NCBI RefSeq assembly: GCF_000264995.1
Contig: NW_006767435.1
Span: 550,042 to 614,041 of the forward strand
Length of the DNA: 64,000 nt
From: Punctularia strigosozonata HHB-11173 SS5
Lineage: Eukaryota; Basidiomycota; Agaricomycetes; Corticiales; Punctulariaceae
Reading direction: 5' to 3'
Below the pieces are notes generated by a model. That model was not told the origin of the DNA. It saw only the letters and a list, made by a program, of their open reading frames with translations, and made no database searches. Shown here piece after piece: positions 24,021 to 36,728 of the stretch. Position numbers and translations under genes: made by a program. Each line of letters begins with the position of its first letter. Positions within the stretch are counted from its first letter, which is position 1.

Positions 24021-27000
24021 TTCGGTACGAGTGTGAGGAACAATCTTGCGGGGCTGGTGTTATATGAACGAAGAACTACTAATAGTTACACGGTCTTGGC
24101 GTGCTTGGCTCTGAGTTGCTTCGAGGAAGGACGTCCATTGATGCAAGTGAGGGAGCTAGCTGTCTGGATGCCGCTTTCGACAGGTGCATCCTGTACGAAC
24201 CGCCGTTTCGTGCGGAGATACAATGTTATCTCCCCTGACTGAATTCAGGCAATCGCACTTGGAGTGTGAAAGGGTTCATTGTCTTGGTCGGAACCGGGGG
24301 AGATTCCATGCTCAGGGCATCCCTTGAAACCGACAGACTAGGACGGTAGCAGTTGCCGCGCGAGCTTTCGCATGGGAGCGTTGTCACACCCATGCAACCG
24401 ATCGTGACGTGGTGAACCTGTGCAAGGACCTGGGGTCCACCAATGTCCGGCGCTGAACAATATTACCTCTATGGTATTGTCTGACATAATACCGGTTTCG
24501 TTTTGCCTTCCGGAACCGTTGCCGCATTTCGACTCCTCGAGCGCCCACACAATATCGACTGATTCTGGTATCGACGGGGTTTGTCTCCTTGACATGCTTT
24601 ATGATCCGGCTGTGCGGCGACCCGAGAGCTAAGCTCGAATCCGCGAGCGACACATGGCACCATCCTAGCCTGTGGGTGTGATCGCAATCAGGGGGAGTAA
24701 TCGGCTTTCATGTCGGTCCTGGGATTATCTGGGTTATCGCACAACCCAACTTCGCCCACGTTTCCACAGCTGACTTCTCACAATCCGTCAGTATATGCCC
24801 ATCGTTCTCATCCTCAATCCGTTCACTTATCGAATGGGAAGCACTGGGCCATCAGGTCTCTCTCCGCAGTTAACTGTTCGAGCAATATGTTCGTGACTTC
24901 TGTCGTGATCTGGTGGTATCAGTTCTCGAGCTTAATCCTCGGAGCCTCGGGTGCGTCCTTTCCTCTCAGATACTCGCAGTCGCAGCTTTCGTGTCCCCGT
25001 GTAGAGTCCTGCGTTGACGATTCCTGCTCTCTTGTCCAGGAAAGACGGCATTGGACTTTGCGCAGTCGATATTGGACTCTGCGCAGCCAACTTCTTCACT
25101 ACACATAGTCAAATATAACAGCAATACAGCTCGGAGAGATGCACGCTCCGTTCCATGATCCACACCATTTTCCCGAGAAGAAAAAACAGCTGCCATCGTG
25201 AAGATTCCTCGCAGGATCTCCGCGCTCTATGGTTGCGTGTGAAACCGGTCATTCGCTGGTCACCCATGGCGTCAAGTTCATGGTCAGGACAAATTAGTCA
25301 GCGATGTTCCTCGAGCCGGGCCGTTACCGGAGTCCTAATCGGTCTTCTCCCGACGGTTCCTCGTGCTTGGCAACTTCGCACCGATTGTCCCGCGAACCTG
25401 CTCCTCTGGTTGAGATCGTAGATGGAACCTAATGCGACATCATAATCATCTTAACAGGGAGGCCGATGTCGAATCGACGCCAGCCAAGCACCCGGTGCAG
25501 TCTGCCGCCGTTGTCTTCGCTCCCGCGTACTTCGACGAATGGCTCATGGGTACTTCCCTTTCCATTGACATACAGAGGCTTGGCGGTATGGCTAAGTTGC
25601 GAGTGCTCAGGTGATTCCTACATATGACAACAGCCGCTGGCTGGGCGGTGCGGCGAATACTTGTTCTCGGCTCTCGCCCTCACCCGTAACAGTGAGAAGC
25701 CGTCGACCGGGGCTTCACTCTTACGGAGCCCTGCCAAGAGCCGCATCAAGGAAGCTCCTCGTTGGTGTGGCACCGTGAGAGGAGGGGGCGATATATATCC
25801 GCCGACCCTATGAGCTGTGAGTATCTTCGGTCATACAAGAACTCTGTTCTACTTGATATGCGTGTCACATCATGTCGTCAGCATCGCGTTCATTGTGGCA
25901 AACACGGCCGGCGTCTACCTATGATGATCGACTCCGGACGCTTGTGGCATAATCAAGCCTATTTTGTCGAGAAATAGCTTTGAGGTCAGGGCGATGAGGC
26001 CAGGCATTGAAGTCACCGGAGGCCGCGAAAGGCTTGCACCCTTGGCGATGAAGGTTGTCGGTGCGTTACAGCTCCATTGAAGGCATAAATCCCAAGTGCA
26101 CGTCGTGAGTGACCTGACTGCCTGCAGATCGCTTTGAACAAAACTAATCAATTTCGGAGCGCCTGGTTCACCGCTGATCCGGACTGGACTTGCAGCAGGA
26201 TGCATGGTGATCTTGACCGGTCGATTTACGCGCAGGACCAGTTGTCCCATACACGCGGCTACCACTGTGATAGGCAATCATCGGGCACAAGACAGCTGTC
26301 TCCATACAGGTACAACGATGTCTTCCTATTGATGGAAACCTGACATGCAGACGTCGGTTCTCTTGCAATCGCAGAATCACTCGTGGCCTCGATACGTTTT
26401 GAGAACGACTTCGCAATTTTAGTGAGCCTCTTTCCTATAGAGGCAGGTAAATGAGTAGATCGACCGCAGCTGAGGCAGAGCCCAAGTTACAGTGCCTGGC
26501 CCACGCAATCTGACCATTCAACTACCAGCTGTGTCAGCCCGAGAGGGTCTAGGTCTGCGAGTCAGGATCTTAATGCGGACCACGGTACTTTTCACGGCCG
26601 GCTTCCGACGGAGACGGAAAGAAATGCATACACGAGGACGATAACCCGACTCATGCGTAGGCAATGGCTTTATTATCCGCGCAACCCATTTGATCAGGGT
26701 ACCTTTCACTGGTATCTGTCAATTGCGGACCGCTGTACATTTGCTGTGGGATATCGACCTAGCACGCAATTCTGTACGCGAGGCGTATGGGAGGTGCGTG
26801 CTGTTTGCGGAATATGCGCGCTCATGTTTGTTCACACGCATACGCGCGCTTGCTATCTACTCCGCAACTTCTCCCAAGAAAAGGCCACACGAGCGTAATG
26901 GGGCCGGCCGGTCGCCAATGCGGTATTGATCCTTGCCCTCGCGGCTCGGAAACAAGACCCCGATGATATAAATCTCAATTATGTACATGTGTGCGTTCAA

Positions 27001-27260
27001 GCCTCGGTCGCTTATTCGAACGGAGTACATACCTCGGATAAATTAGGCGCCAAGTCCCGCGCCAAGCTATTGGTCCTGCTGGCCACGAAGAAGCAGCGGA
27101 AGTAAATTCGCGCGAATCAAAAAGCTGGAGCCCAGCTTAGCACGTCGCATGATATACGATGAGTAGTCAACATATTATACAGTGCCCATTAAATCGATCT
27201 CGTAATTCGAATGCAAAGCGAGTCCTCGGTTGATCATACGGTCGAACTTCTCCAAGTACC
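24021..27260. other. Gene-free stretch of 3.2 kb
   Basis: No recognised coding family, tRNA or transposon domain on either strand. Frames are short and overlap in several phases. A near-perfect 16-bp direct repeat (15 of 16) lies at 25050-25065 and 25071-25086. The region next to 24020 should hold the promoter of the zinc-cluster gene; the part before 27261 holds the 3' UTR of the carrier gene. Confidence 0.5.
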
Positions 27261-28769
27261 TTACGCGACTGGTCTGCCAACACCTCCAAGTAAGGTAATC
27301 CACCAGCCGCGATATAAGGTACGGATGCCCTCTTCATCAATGATCCTCTTGGCGCAGTCGACAAGGCCAAGGTATGGATCACGCTCGCTCCTCAACCTGC
27401 GCATGGCAAGATGCATCATGAGTTTTGGGTGCCAAGGATCGATAGGTTAGCAACCATACCCGATGACATCTTCCTCGGCGCCCGCATACTCGACGGTCTC
27501 CTCCGCGTCGCCTTCTACTTCCTGCGCAACCGAGTTGTACTCGGCAGAGGCGTGGTTACGCTGGATGGCGAGTCTCGTCGTGATGACCTCGAGGGGGCAA
27601 AGGGCCGCGGTGCTGAGAGCCGCCATGAATACGAAGAGTACGATTCGCCATGCCGAAACGTCTTCCGTTGGGAAAGCCTCCCCGGATTGTAGCTGCGGCA
27701 AGAGCAAGCGACGAGATCCTTGAAGTACTCTGAATGCTTGGTCAGAGACTGTCGCAAGACGTGTTTGTGAAGTGACTTACATAGTCACGTATGCGATGTG
27801 TGCAAGCTGTGCCGCGATCAGTCCGGGGGTGAGATAGAGGACTGCGAAATCGGTTAGCAGCGATATGCATATCATGAAAAACAATACAGACTGTACGGGC
27901 GGCGCCGTTCAGTAGGCGTGAGTAGAACCCTGAGCGACACCATAGGATTGACCCATGGAAGCTTGTGCGGTGTTGTGATCGCACTATTGGCCAGCTATTA
28001 TTCAAAGAACGAAAGACATTGAAGAGTAGTCATACCGATAAGTTATTATCGTTGCTGGCAGGGATACGAGCATGTACATGGTCGCGAACGCCAACGTCCC
28101 AAGCACGCCAGTTGGCGGTGCACTGTACGCGTCATGCCTAGCGATGGTGGTGGCATCCTAGTTGCTTGCATGAACGATCGTTATGACGGTCATTGGACGG
28201 GGCACTCACGAAGAACACGATCACGAACAACGTGATGAGAACCGTAGACAAGAGCGTGGGCACTGCGACGAGGTAAGCACGATGCTTGTAGAGATGGACT
28301 CAAAAACTCACTAAACCCCTTGTACAATCCCGAAACTCCCTGCTCGAATGAGCCATGCTGTGCAATCATCAAAATCGTTTGCACACACCTCGATCTTGTA
28401 CACTCGCTTGAGCATTCCAAAGTAGGACGTGACGATAGGGCCTAGATGTTGACGTTAAGGCGTGTTCAAGCACAAAAGCCCGAAGGTCATTACGGACCTG
28501 TATGCGGTTGAACGCTGCCTTCATGGTCGAGTTGCAATCCTTCGTTTTCGTTCAATTACTCGTGAACAAATGAAAGGTGAACAAGTGCAAACCTTTTGGG
28601 TTGAAGTTCGCTCGGAGCCTGGCAGCGGTAGTCAGCACGATTGCCCCTGGAAAACGGCGACATTGCGGTCGCACCTGACAAGCGCTCCGGTCAAGGGGAC
28701 CGTCACAACAAGGACGATCGCCAGTGAGAGCAGAAGGATTAGAAGCGCAATGAAATCCAAGCCAAACAT
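27261..28769 (-). CDS. Mitochondrial-carrier-family-like membrane protein
   Basis: The start MFGLDFIALLILLLSL is the complement of 28767-28769 and opens a long hydrophobic helix ending VPLTGALVRLRANF, a weak form of the first carrier signature. Further exons give GPIVTSYFGMLKRVYKIE and GLYKGF, then a membrane segment with VLGTLAFATMYMLVSLPA, and near the end the canonical third-repeat signature CPLEVITTRLAIQRN, SERDPYLGLVDCAKRI and IRTLYRGWWITLLGG. Six membrane helices fit the three-repeat carrier plan, but only repeat three keeps the PxExxxxR motif. The stop is TAA, the complement of 27261-27263. At least eight short introns. Substrate unknown; it may be a non-transporting relative of the family. 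Confidence 0.75.
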
Positions 28770-30561
28770 CGTGGTAGGAAGACAGGTAGGGTGCTGTCGA
28801 TACTGCGCAGTGCAGCGCTAGTGAGCGAGCGCCGGGCATTCCGCGTCCGGCTTGGGCTGCGCCGGGCGGCGTGGGTGACGTGATCATTCACCCGTGACTT
28901 CAAACCCAAACCCAACGTCTCTTTCCTTCCACCATCACCATCACCACGACACCGCACCCCCTCCCCCTCCTAATGCATGGCCGAGCCTTTCGGCTCATTC
29001 TCTGCCACGAATCATGTTGCATTCGAGTCCTTAGTTTCTTTTGTCTGCCAGGGTGAACGGCTGCTGTTCACTCAGGGCATTGTTGTTGTTGCGCAACAGC
29101 GCTCGTCAATTACCGCTAGCGCTGATCAAACATGCGATCGGACGCGATATGCTGATAGAGTACGTTCACGACGTGCTTTCCCATGGACAGGCCAGTTGTT
29201 GACGGAAACCGCTTCATTCAGCCTCCAATAAGCGACCTGAGGATGCCACGTAGCAAATCCGAAAATTGACGCAGGAGGCTGCTGTGTCAATTTTTACACC
29301 CACGGGTGCCGGGTTTGCGTGGAGATGTTCAATACCTGGTCTCGAACGCATGATCACAGCTGACCCTGGTACTTCCCTCAGGCCGAGTACGTTGATTTTC
29401 ACCGAGTTTTCCGTCTCATGTACTGAAAATAGTGCACAATCCACGTAGATTTGCCTCATTGGTCACATGTGGCCATGTATCTTCGTCGGTAAGGTATACT
29501 CTCTTTGAAAGCGGCATCAAGCGTCCGTTGCCATCAAAGGGTCGATGGCGATCGCATTCCAAGGCTTCCCTTGATTTGTTCAAGTAATGCCAGGCATCTA
29601 TAGGCTATTGACGTTGCGTCGCGCGCCGATTTGAAGAGGGCTTGGATGTCTGGTGCGCTGCATTGCATCCGTGATTTCTTCCGTCCCTTCCGCGTTATCT
29701 TGGGAATATCGTACCGGCGGCGTCCTCTTCTTGTTCGTCGCTTTGGAGTTTAACCGCGTCCAAGCTGATATTATTGTTTGCACGCACTCTCGTGGGACCG
29801 GAAATGTTGGTCATATCTCAGCAGTCGCCATGATGCCCCATGATGCCCTGAATCACCATTATCCATGCAACCACGAAGAAACCAACCCAGGGCGCGCTTT
29901 TTTCTTCTCCATCCTCAACGTGTTCGCTTTCTACCTGGTCTGTTCAGTCTAGTTGCGAACGTATGACTGCTTCGTCACCTCCCTGCGGCGCCGCTATCCC
30001 TCGTTGCGTTTATGCAATGAACAGCCGTATCCAGTCCGGACCCTCGATACGTCACCAAGATTCGTCGCTGCCTCTACATCGCCGTTGTTTTACGAAGTGC
30101 AAAACGTGCCCAAGGTACCTTCAGCTGGTCGTATCTCAGGCTTGGGATAGTCTTCTCGACTCCTGGGATCTAGTTGTCCACGTAGCCCAGACCTATCCGA
30201 GCTCTACGTGGGGTCCACCGAGTTCACCTGTCTCTGGTCGGTTCTGGCCTTTTCGCCGTCGTGTCTATCCCGCTGTGCTTCGCTTTCTCGTTCGCCGCAT
30301 CTCCTGTGGTTGATGCCAGGCGCATAGGTGGTGTTGCAGGTTGTATGATGTTGTTGTTCCCTCCCCCGTTACATTACGTTGTATTTGCGTGTATGTATCT
30401 CATGTGCAATGCTATATTACATTACGCTCTCCTTTGTCTCGTGCGGTGGCACTGATTTGAGATTCCGACGTGGCTCTTGCTCTTCCCTCGACGCCGTTGC
30501 CCACCTCACACTTATCTGACCCGCCTTATCCCTGCGGTGTCACATAATACGAAGTAAAGCC
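28770..30561. other. Gene-free stretch between carrier and Fun30 genes
   Basis: 1.8 kb containing the two divergent promoters. No family motif was found; the longest frame (about 99 codons from 29653) is not recognised. Thymine- and pyrimidine-rich runs increase toward 30560, as in leaders of basidiomycete genes. The region may hold non-coding exons, but I cannot show that. Confidence 0.4.
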
Positions 30562-33500
30562 ATGTCTGTTCCGCACGACGTCGCAGCGAATCGGGTCAGT
30601 TATTGAGCTGGCGTCATCGTCGAGTCGGTCGTCGCTGAGCACAGTTTTGATCGCTCGCAGACCGCGGCATTGAGCGGTCTCCATTTCAATAAATCACCTC
30701 CTGCTTTTCAGCATCACCCTGAAGAACACAACCAGACGCACCACGTCGAGCACAACGCATGGAATAACGCGCAAAGGTTCTATGCCCCACCGCAGCAGTC
30801 GCGCGACGCCAGCGGCAGCATGCCACTGCCATCGCCGTACCACAACTCTCCTCCACACCCCACCGGCAATGTCCTCGTGCCGAACTCTAGCCCACTGGGC
30901 CCGGATAACCGCTATCGCCCATATCAGCACTACAACGCCCATGCTAGGATGCCCACGCCGTCGACAGTGCCGAACGGCGCGCCTCCGAGTCCGTGGAACA
31001 TGGGAGCCAGACCCAACCGTTTCAACGACCCCTTGATGCAACCGAGTGGATTCACGGCGCAACAACACGATCGTTACGTGTCGTCTTCTCCATACTGGGG
31101 CGGAAACAGCCGAGGGATATCGGAGGTGAACGGGCATCAGGACGACGGGCCTCCTCGCAAGCGACCCAATTACGGTGCGCAGAAGCCTACATCCCATGAC
31201 TCCCTGGACCTCTTCAACGTTCAAGACTCCCCTCCTCGACGACTAGGAGACACCGGACGCGTCGCATCCGGGTCCGCGCCTGTCCCCATGCGGGTACCTT
31301 CTGGCTCCGGCGAAGAATTAACAAGCGCGCCCGCCAGTGGTGACGACGCGTCTTCGCGGAGGATTTTCCGAGGCCAACGCCCTTCCCCTCCGCGTCCATC
31401 ACAGGCATCTACCTCGGAGACGGATGACGAGACGCGTTTCAACCGTTTCAGGCTCACGTTCGTCGACCAAGAGCCCGACCGCCTGCGAGCTGCGTGGGAT
31501 GAAACGAAGGGAGACGCGAAGGGAGCTACGGCTCTAATCATAGATAGTACCTGGACTCCCAAAGTCGCCAGCCCTACGAAGACGTCGCCCAGCGTCACCG
31601 GCCGTGTCAAAGAGGTCGATGAGGCGACGAAAGCGCAGAGGGAGGCGATCAAGGAGAAGGGGAAGAATTCATTGATCTATCGCAACAGGCCCGTCACTGG
31701 CCCGGCGAAACCCATTGCCACTAGTTCAACGCCGTCTCCCGTCAAGCCCACAGTCCGACGTGAACCTTCACCGCCGAGTCCTATCGTTGCCCGCTCTCGC
31801 CTGATGAAGAAGACCAGGAAGGTCGTCGTTGAATCCGAGTCAGAAGCGGAGGCGAGCGACGCAGAGGACATCCGGACTTCGCCTCCCGTCGGCGGTTCCA
31901 ACGAGGATCGCGTGTTCGCGTATCTGAACACTGCTGCTACCGACGCCATACAAGAACTCACTGGTGAGTTTCAAGATTTGATATCCTCGAAGAACCCAGG
32001 TGAGAGCTCTATTCCAGGATGCACAATGGAGCAGGCCGCAAAGATCATCGAGCTACGACCTTTCACCTCCGTCGATGATCTTAAGGAGAAACTTGGTCAA
32101 GGGAAGAAAAAGGCTGGGCCTGCCGGAATCAGCTCACGAATGTTCGAAGACTGTACCGCCATCTTTGAGGGATACCGAGCCGTCGACGATATCCTCCGCG
32201 ACTGCGAAAAGATTGGAGCGCAGCTACGCGCGGCAATAGCCTCTTGGAGCCACCCCCGACCGTCCACTAAGGGCAAGGAAAGGGATGGCACATCTTCGCA
32301 GGAGACTTCTATAGTCTCCCCGTTGAACGATGCGGACGACGGGGCCTTGCATATAGTCAACATCTCTGCTAAAGCATCCAGCGATTATCTATCGTCGCAG
32401 CCTACGCTCATCGCGAATGATGTGCAGCTCAAGGACTACCAATTAGCAGGCTTGAACTGGCTGCGGTTAGTAACTGCCAGCCCACACAAGTTTCGCTGCT
32501 GAACGTCGGACTGCAGACTCCTATATCGCAAAGGGTTGAGCTGTATTCTAGCGGACGAGATGGGTCAGTTCCTCGATCCCACACCGTCTGTAGCATGCGT
32601 CCTGATATCTGTCATCATAGGTTTGGGCAAGACCATTCAAGTCATAAGCTTCTTTGCTCACCTCAAGGAACGTGGTAACAAAGGGCCGCACTTGGTTGTT
32701 GTTCCGTGGGTCGCCTCGCTACATCATCGCCTTATGCCATCTGATTTCGTATGAACAGCTCCTCCACCCTCGAAAACTGGTGCCGAGAATTTGCGCGATT
32801 CGCTCCAGACATGGTTATTCAGACATACTACGCTGGCAAAGACGAAAGACCGATGCTTCGGGAAACGTTAAAAGAAACACAAGCGTGCAAAGGTGTAGAG
32901 AATGGCTGGGAGGTACTGATCACGACATACAATCTCGCCCAAGGTGATGATAAGGATCGAAAATTCTTCAAGAGGATTGAGTGGGATGTACGTGTGGTCC
33001 GTCTTCGTTCGCTGCCCGAGCTGACCTTGGTGAAGAGCTGCGTCTTCGACGAAGGACATGTCCTCAAGAACTTTCAATCACAGCGCTATCAGGCGCTCCT
33101 GAAGTACGAATCGAAGTGGCGGCTGTTACTCACGGGGACACCGTTGCAGAACAACCTACAAGAGCTTGTGGTATGTTCACTATAGTTTATGGGCACATGG
33201 CATACTGAACGTAGTCGCTAGTCGCTGATGAATTTCATCCTACCCGAACATTTCGCTGAGGCTTTGGGCTCACTCCGGGCTATCTTCAAGGTGAAGGGCG
33301 ACTCGAAGGTCTCTTTGCTCGCCCAGGAACGTGTTTCTCGTGCAAAGAAAATGATGACTCCGTTCGTGCTACGAAGGCGAAAAGACCAAGTAAGTTGGTC
33401 TTCTGCTTTGAGCAATTCACATCACTGACAAACCCAACAGGTCCTCAAGGATTTGCCTAAGAAGGTGGAGCGCATCGAGTGGTGTGATATGAGCGCCATC

Positions 33501-34732
33501 CAGAAGTCGATATATCGCGAGACGCTCCAACGATCCCGCAAGACTATCTTCGACGCTGCCGAGAATGACGAGAATCAGGCGGAGCCTGAGTCAGTGAGCC
33601 GGAACGGCAAACCATCCAAGAAGAAAACGAAGGCCACGGCGCGTACCAAGGACAAAATGTACATCGAGAACAGTTCGAACGTGCTCATGGATCTGCGTAA
33701 AGCAGCCTTGCATCCGATGCTCTTCCGGAAGCTGTTCACCGACGATACGTTGGCTAGTATGACAAGGCTCTTGATGAAGGAGCCCGATTACAAGAAACGG
33801 AAAGCCGTGTCCCAATACGTGAGGGAGGACCTCGAGGTGATGACGGACGCCGAACTGCAACTATTCTGCAAAGGATACAAGGTGAGCTTGGATCGCAGTC
33901 ATCGATATTTTATCTGACACCCTCCCAGTCTCTGCAGAAGTTTGTGCAAGATGATAAATGCTACCTCGACGCTGGCAAGATCACGGTGTTACTGAAGCTC
34001 ATCAGGCAGTATATAGCCCAAAGTCGTCGGATCCTTGTCTTTTCTCAGGTATGATTTCGCTGAGCGAACTATCACCTACTGTTTCTGATTTCTTCTCCAG
34101 TTCACACAAGTGCTTGACATCTTGGAGACCATCCTCAGACAACAAGATGTCAAGTTCGTCACCTTGACAGGCTCAACCCCAGTGGACGCCCGTCAGGCCC
34201 TGGTGGACGACTTCACTGAAGACGAGTCAATACCAGTCTTCCTTTTGTCTACCCGTGCTGGTGGAATGGGCATCAACCTGACTGCTGCGAGTGTTGTCGT
34301 CATGTGCGTTTCATCATTTTGCCGCCCGTGCTGCTCGACTCATTTGTTCCCCGGTCGAAAAGGTATGATCAAGACTTCAACCCACACAATGACAGGCAGG
34401 CCCAAGATCGCGCTTACCGCATCGGTCAGAAACAGGATGTCGACGTCGTAAAACTCGTCACCAGAGGTACGATCGAGGAGGACATGTTGCGACTGGGCGA
34501 GACGAAACTGGCCCTCGATGAAGCCGTCGCAGGGGAGGTGGTGGAGGGCGAGGGCAAAGGCGAGGGACAGGCTGAGAAGCAGATGAAGGAGAGCTTGATG
34601 AGCGTGTTGAGGAAGCAGTTTGAGAGTGAAGAAAGCGAGCGGGATGGGCAGCCTGAATTGTCGACAAAGGAGAGCAGCACTAAGGAGGCGGACGCGAGAT
34701 CTGCCAGTCCGTTGACGGATATGGAGGACTGA
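30562..34732 (+). CDS. FUN30: Fun30/SMARCAD1-type SNF2 chromatin remodeler
   Basis: ATP-dependent remodeler acting in heterochromatin and DNA end resection. The first exon is [11 protein letters not shown] (30562-30594), then an intron to 30660. The N-terminal 450 residues are Pro/Ser-rich with a probable CUE-like segment ([20 protein letters not shown]) and a second helical block ([20 protein letters not shown]). The helicase core follows: [71 protein letters not shown], then the C-lobe [51 protein letters not shown] in box II is the Fun30 form. It ends with an acidic tail [10 protein letters not shown], stop 34730-34732. Eight or more introns. The last 311 coding bases lie inside the duplicated block. 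Confidence 0.95.
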
Positions 34733-35378
34733 TTTTGTTTAGTTCCCGTTATTGTTGATTTCATTAGATGTACAGCTTAGCAATCTACTCTACTTCGGAT
34801 AATCAAGGATATGGATGTTCATGCAATTGTCGCTCCTCCACCTCGCTAGTAACGCGACGTTGCCCTTCTACGGGAAAACAGACAGTCCTCTGACTAAACG
34901 GTCCGTGCTCGCGCGGAAGTACTCATTATCGATGCCTCGTTCCTTCGAGTCCATCTGAACCAAGGGATTGCGAACAACGTACTCGAGGAAGGGGCCGGTA
35001 TAGATCTGACGAAGGATGAATCGAAGGGAATCAGTAGAAGGGTCGGAAAGCATGATGAACTTGTAGCCAGAGAGCGTTTCGAAGAGGTGAAGCTTGTATG
35101 CGGAAGTTTTGTATGAGGTGAACTGTTCGTCTCTGCAGGATGCAGATCATTTGATCAGACACCACAACTTGGACGCGCAGGGGATACGACCATACCGTCC
35201 AGAAAGCTTCTTCACCATCGCGCGTAGCGAAACCATCACACCGTACACGAGCTTGGCCTCTTCGTCGAATGGCAAACCCGTGCTGCCCTGACTTGCCCCG
35301 GCTTGTGGCTGCTGGGGGGCCACAGTCTGGAGCAGGGGCGGTGGTGGTGAGGGCGGCACGTCGCTGTTCAGCGCTACC
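34422..35378. repeat. Duplicated 957-bp block, copy 1
   Basis: The block appears identical to 35772-36728 as far as I can compare by eye (offset 1350). It holds the 3' end of the Fun30 gene and most of Bet5 in reverse. The match breaks sharply after GCGCTACC at 35371-35378. See the gap and copy 2. Confidence 0.9.
34868..35378 (-). pseudogene. Truncated second copy of TRAPP subunit Bet5
   Basis: Encodes the C-terminal part of Bet5 (VALNSDVPP, FDEEAKLVYGVMVSLRAM, LSDPSTDSLRFILRQIYTG, ending LVRGLSVFP) with no difference from the full copy at 36218-36988 that I can see. Upstream of 35378 the sequence (35379-35513) is unrelated to the true N-terminus and runs into the N gap. A frame stays open there (ending LGDLNIE just before VALNSD) but does not resemble Bet5. 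It is probably an artefact of joining overlapping contigs rather than a real gene copy. Confidence 0.75.
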
Positions 35379-35513
35379 TCGATATTCAAGTCGCCTAACT
35401 GCAGCGTCGAAGGCGTTAGGCAGAATCCGCGGCTGCGAAGGACGATGACGGCTGGACGGTGCGGCCGCCGAAAGACGAGAGCACTCGCGCGCTTGTGTCC
35501 CCTCAATGCACCA

Positions 35514-35771
35514 NNNNNNNNNNNNNNNNNNNNNNNNNNNNNNNNNNNNNNNNNNNNNNNNNNNNNNNNNNNNNNNNNNNNNNNNNNNNNNNNNNNNNNN
35601 NNNNNNNNNNNNNNNNNNNNNNNNNNNNNNNNNNNNNNNNNNNNNNNNNNNNNNNNNNNNNNNNNNNNNNNNNNNNNNNNNNNNNNNNNNNNNNNNNNNN
35701 NNNNNNNNNNNNNNNNNNNNNNNNNNNNNNNNNNNNNNNNNNNNNNNNNNNNNNNNNNNNNNNNNNNNNNN
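35514..35771. other. Assembly gap (258 N)
   Basis: Run of undetermined bases. Copy 2 of the duplicated block starts at the first base after the gap, which is the pattern expected when two overlapping contigs are scaffolded without being merged. Confidence 0.98.
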
Positions 35772-36082
35772 TCGGTCAGAAACAGGATGTCGACGTCGTA
35801 AAACTCGTCACCAGAGGTACGATCGAGGAGGACATGTTGCGACTGGGCGAGACGAAACTGGCCCTCGATGAAGCCGTCGCAGGGGAGGTGGTGGAGGGCG
35901 AGGGCAAAGGCGAGGGACAGGCTGAGAAGCAGATGAAGGAGAGCTTGATGAGCGTGTTGAGGAAGCAGTTTGAGAGTGAAGAAAGCGAGCGGGATGGGCA
36001 GCCTGAATTGTCGACAAAGGAGAGCAGCACTAAGGAGGCGGACGCGAGATCTGCCAGTCCGTTGACGGATATGGAGGACTGA
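35772..36082 (+). pseudogene. 3' fragment of the Fun30 gene (duplicate)
   Basis: Encodes only the last hundred residues of the remodeler from [12 protein letters not shown] to the stop at 36080-36082, apparently identical to 34422-34732. It has no upstream helicase sequence because it begins at the gap. It should not be counted as a separate gene. Confidence 0.85.
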
Positions 36083-36728
36083 TTTTGTTTAGTTCCCGTT
36101 ATTGTTGATTTCATTAGATGTACAGCTTAGCAATCTACTCTACTTCGGATAATCAAGGATATGGATGTTCATGCAATTGTCGCTCCTCCACCTCGCTAGT
36201 AACGCGACGTTGCCCTTCTACGGGAAAACAGACAGTCCTCTGACTAAACGGTCCGTGCTCGCGCGGAAGTACTCATTATCGATGCCTCGTTCCTTCGAGT
36301 CCATCTGAACCAAGGGATTGCGAACAACGTACTCGAGGAAGGGGCCGGTATAGATCTGACGAAGGATGAATCGAAGGGAATCAGTAGAAGGGTCGGAAAG
36401 CATGATGAACTTGTAGCCAGAGAGCGTTTCGAAGAGGTGAAGCTTGTATGCGGAAGTTTTGTATGAGGTGAACTGTTCGTCTCTGCAGGATGCAGATCAT
36501 TTGATCAGACACCACAACTTGGACGCGCAGGGGATACGACCATACCGTCCAGAAAGCTTCTTCACCATCGCGCGTAGCGAAACCATCACACCGTACACGA
36601 GCTTGGCCTCTTCGTCGAATGGCAAACCCGTGCTGCCCTGACTTGCCCCGGCTTGTGGCTGCTGGGGGGCCACAGTCTGGAGCAGGGGCGGTGGTGGTGA
36701 GGGCGGCACGTCGCTGTTCAGCGCTACC
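35772..36728. repeat. Duplicated 957-bp block, copy 2
   Basis: Second copy of 34422-35378, starting directly at the edge of the N gap. Beyond 36728 it continues into the genuine N-terminal part of Bet5, so this side is the complete locus for Bet5. Confidence 0.9.

Noticed and set aside
24710-25108. 132-codon frame in the gene-free block
   Set aside because: No motif and no supporting context; probably random.
35445-36082. Open frames spanning the N run
   Set aside because: They are created by translating undetermined bases and have no meaning as proteins.
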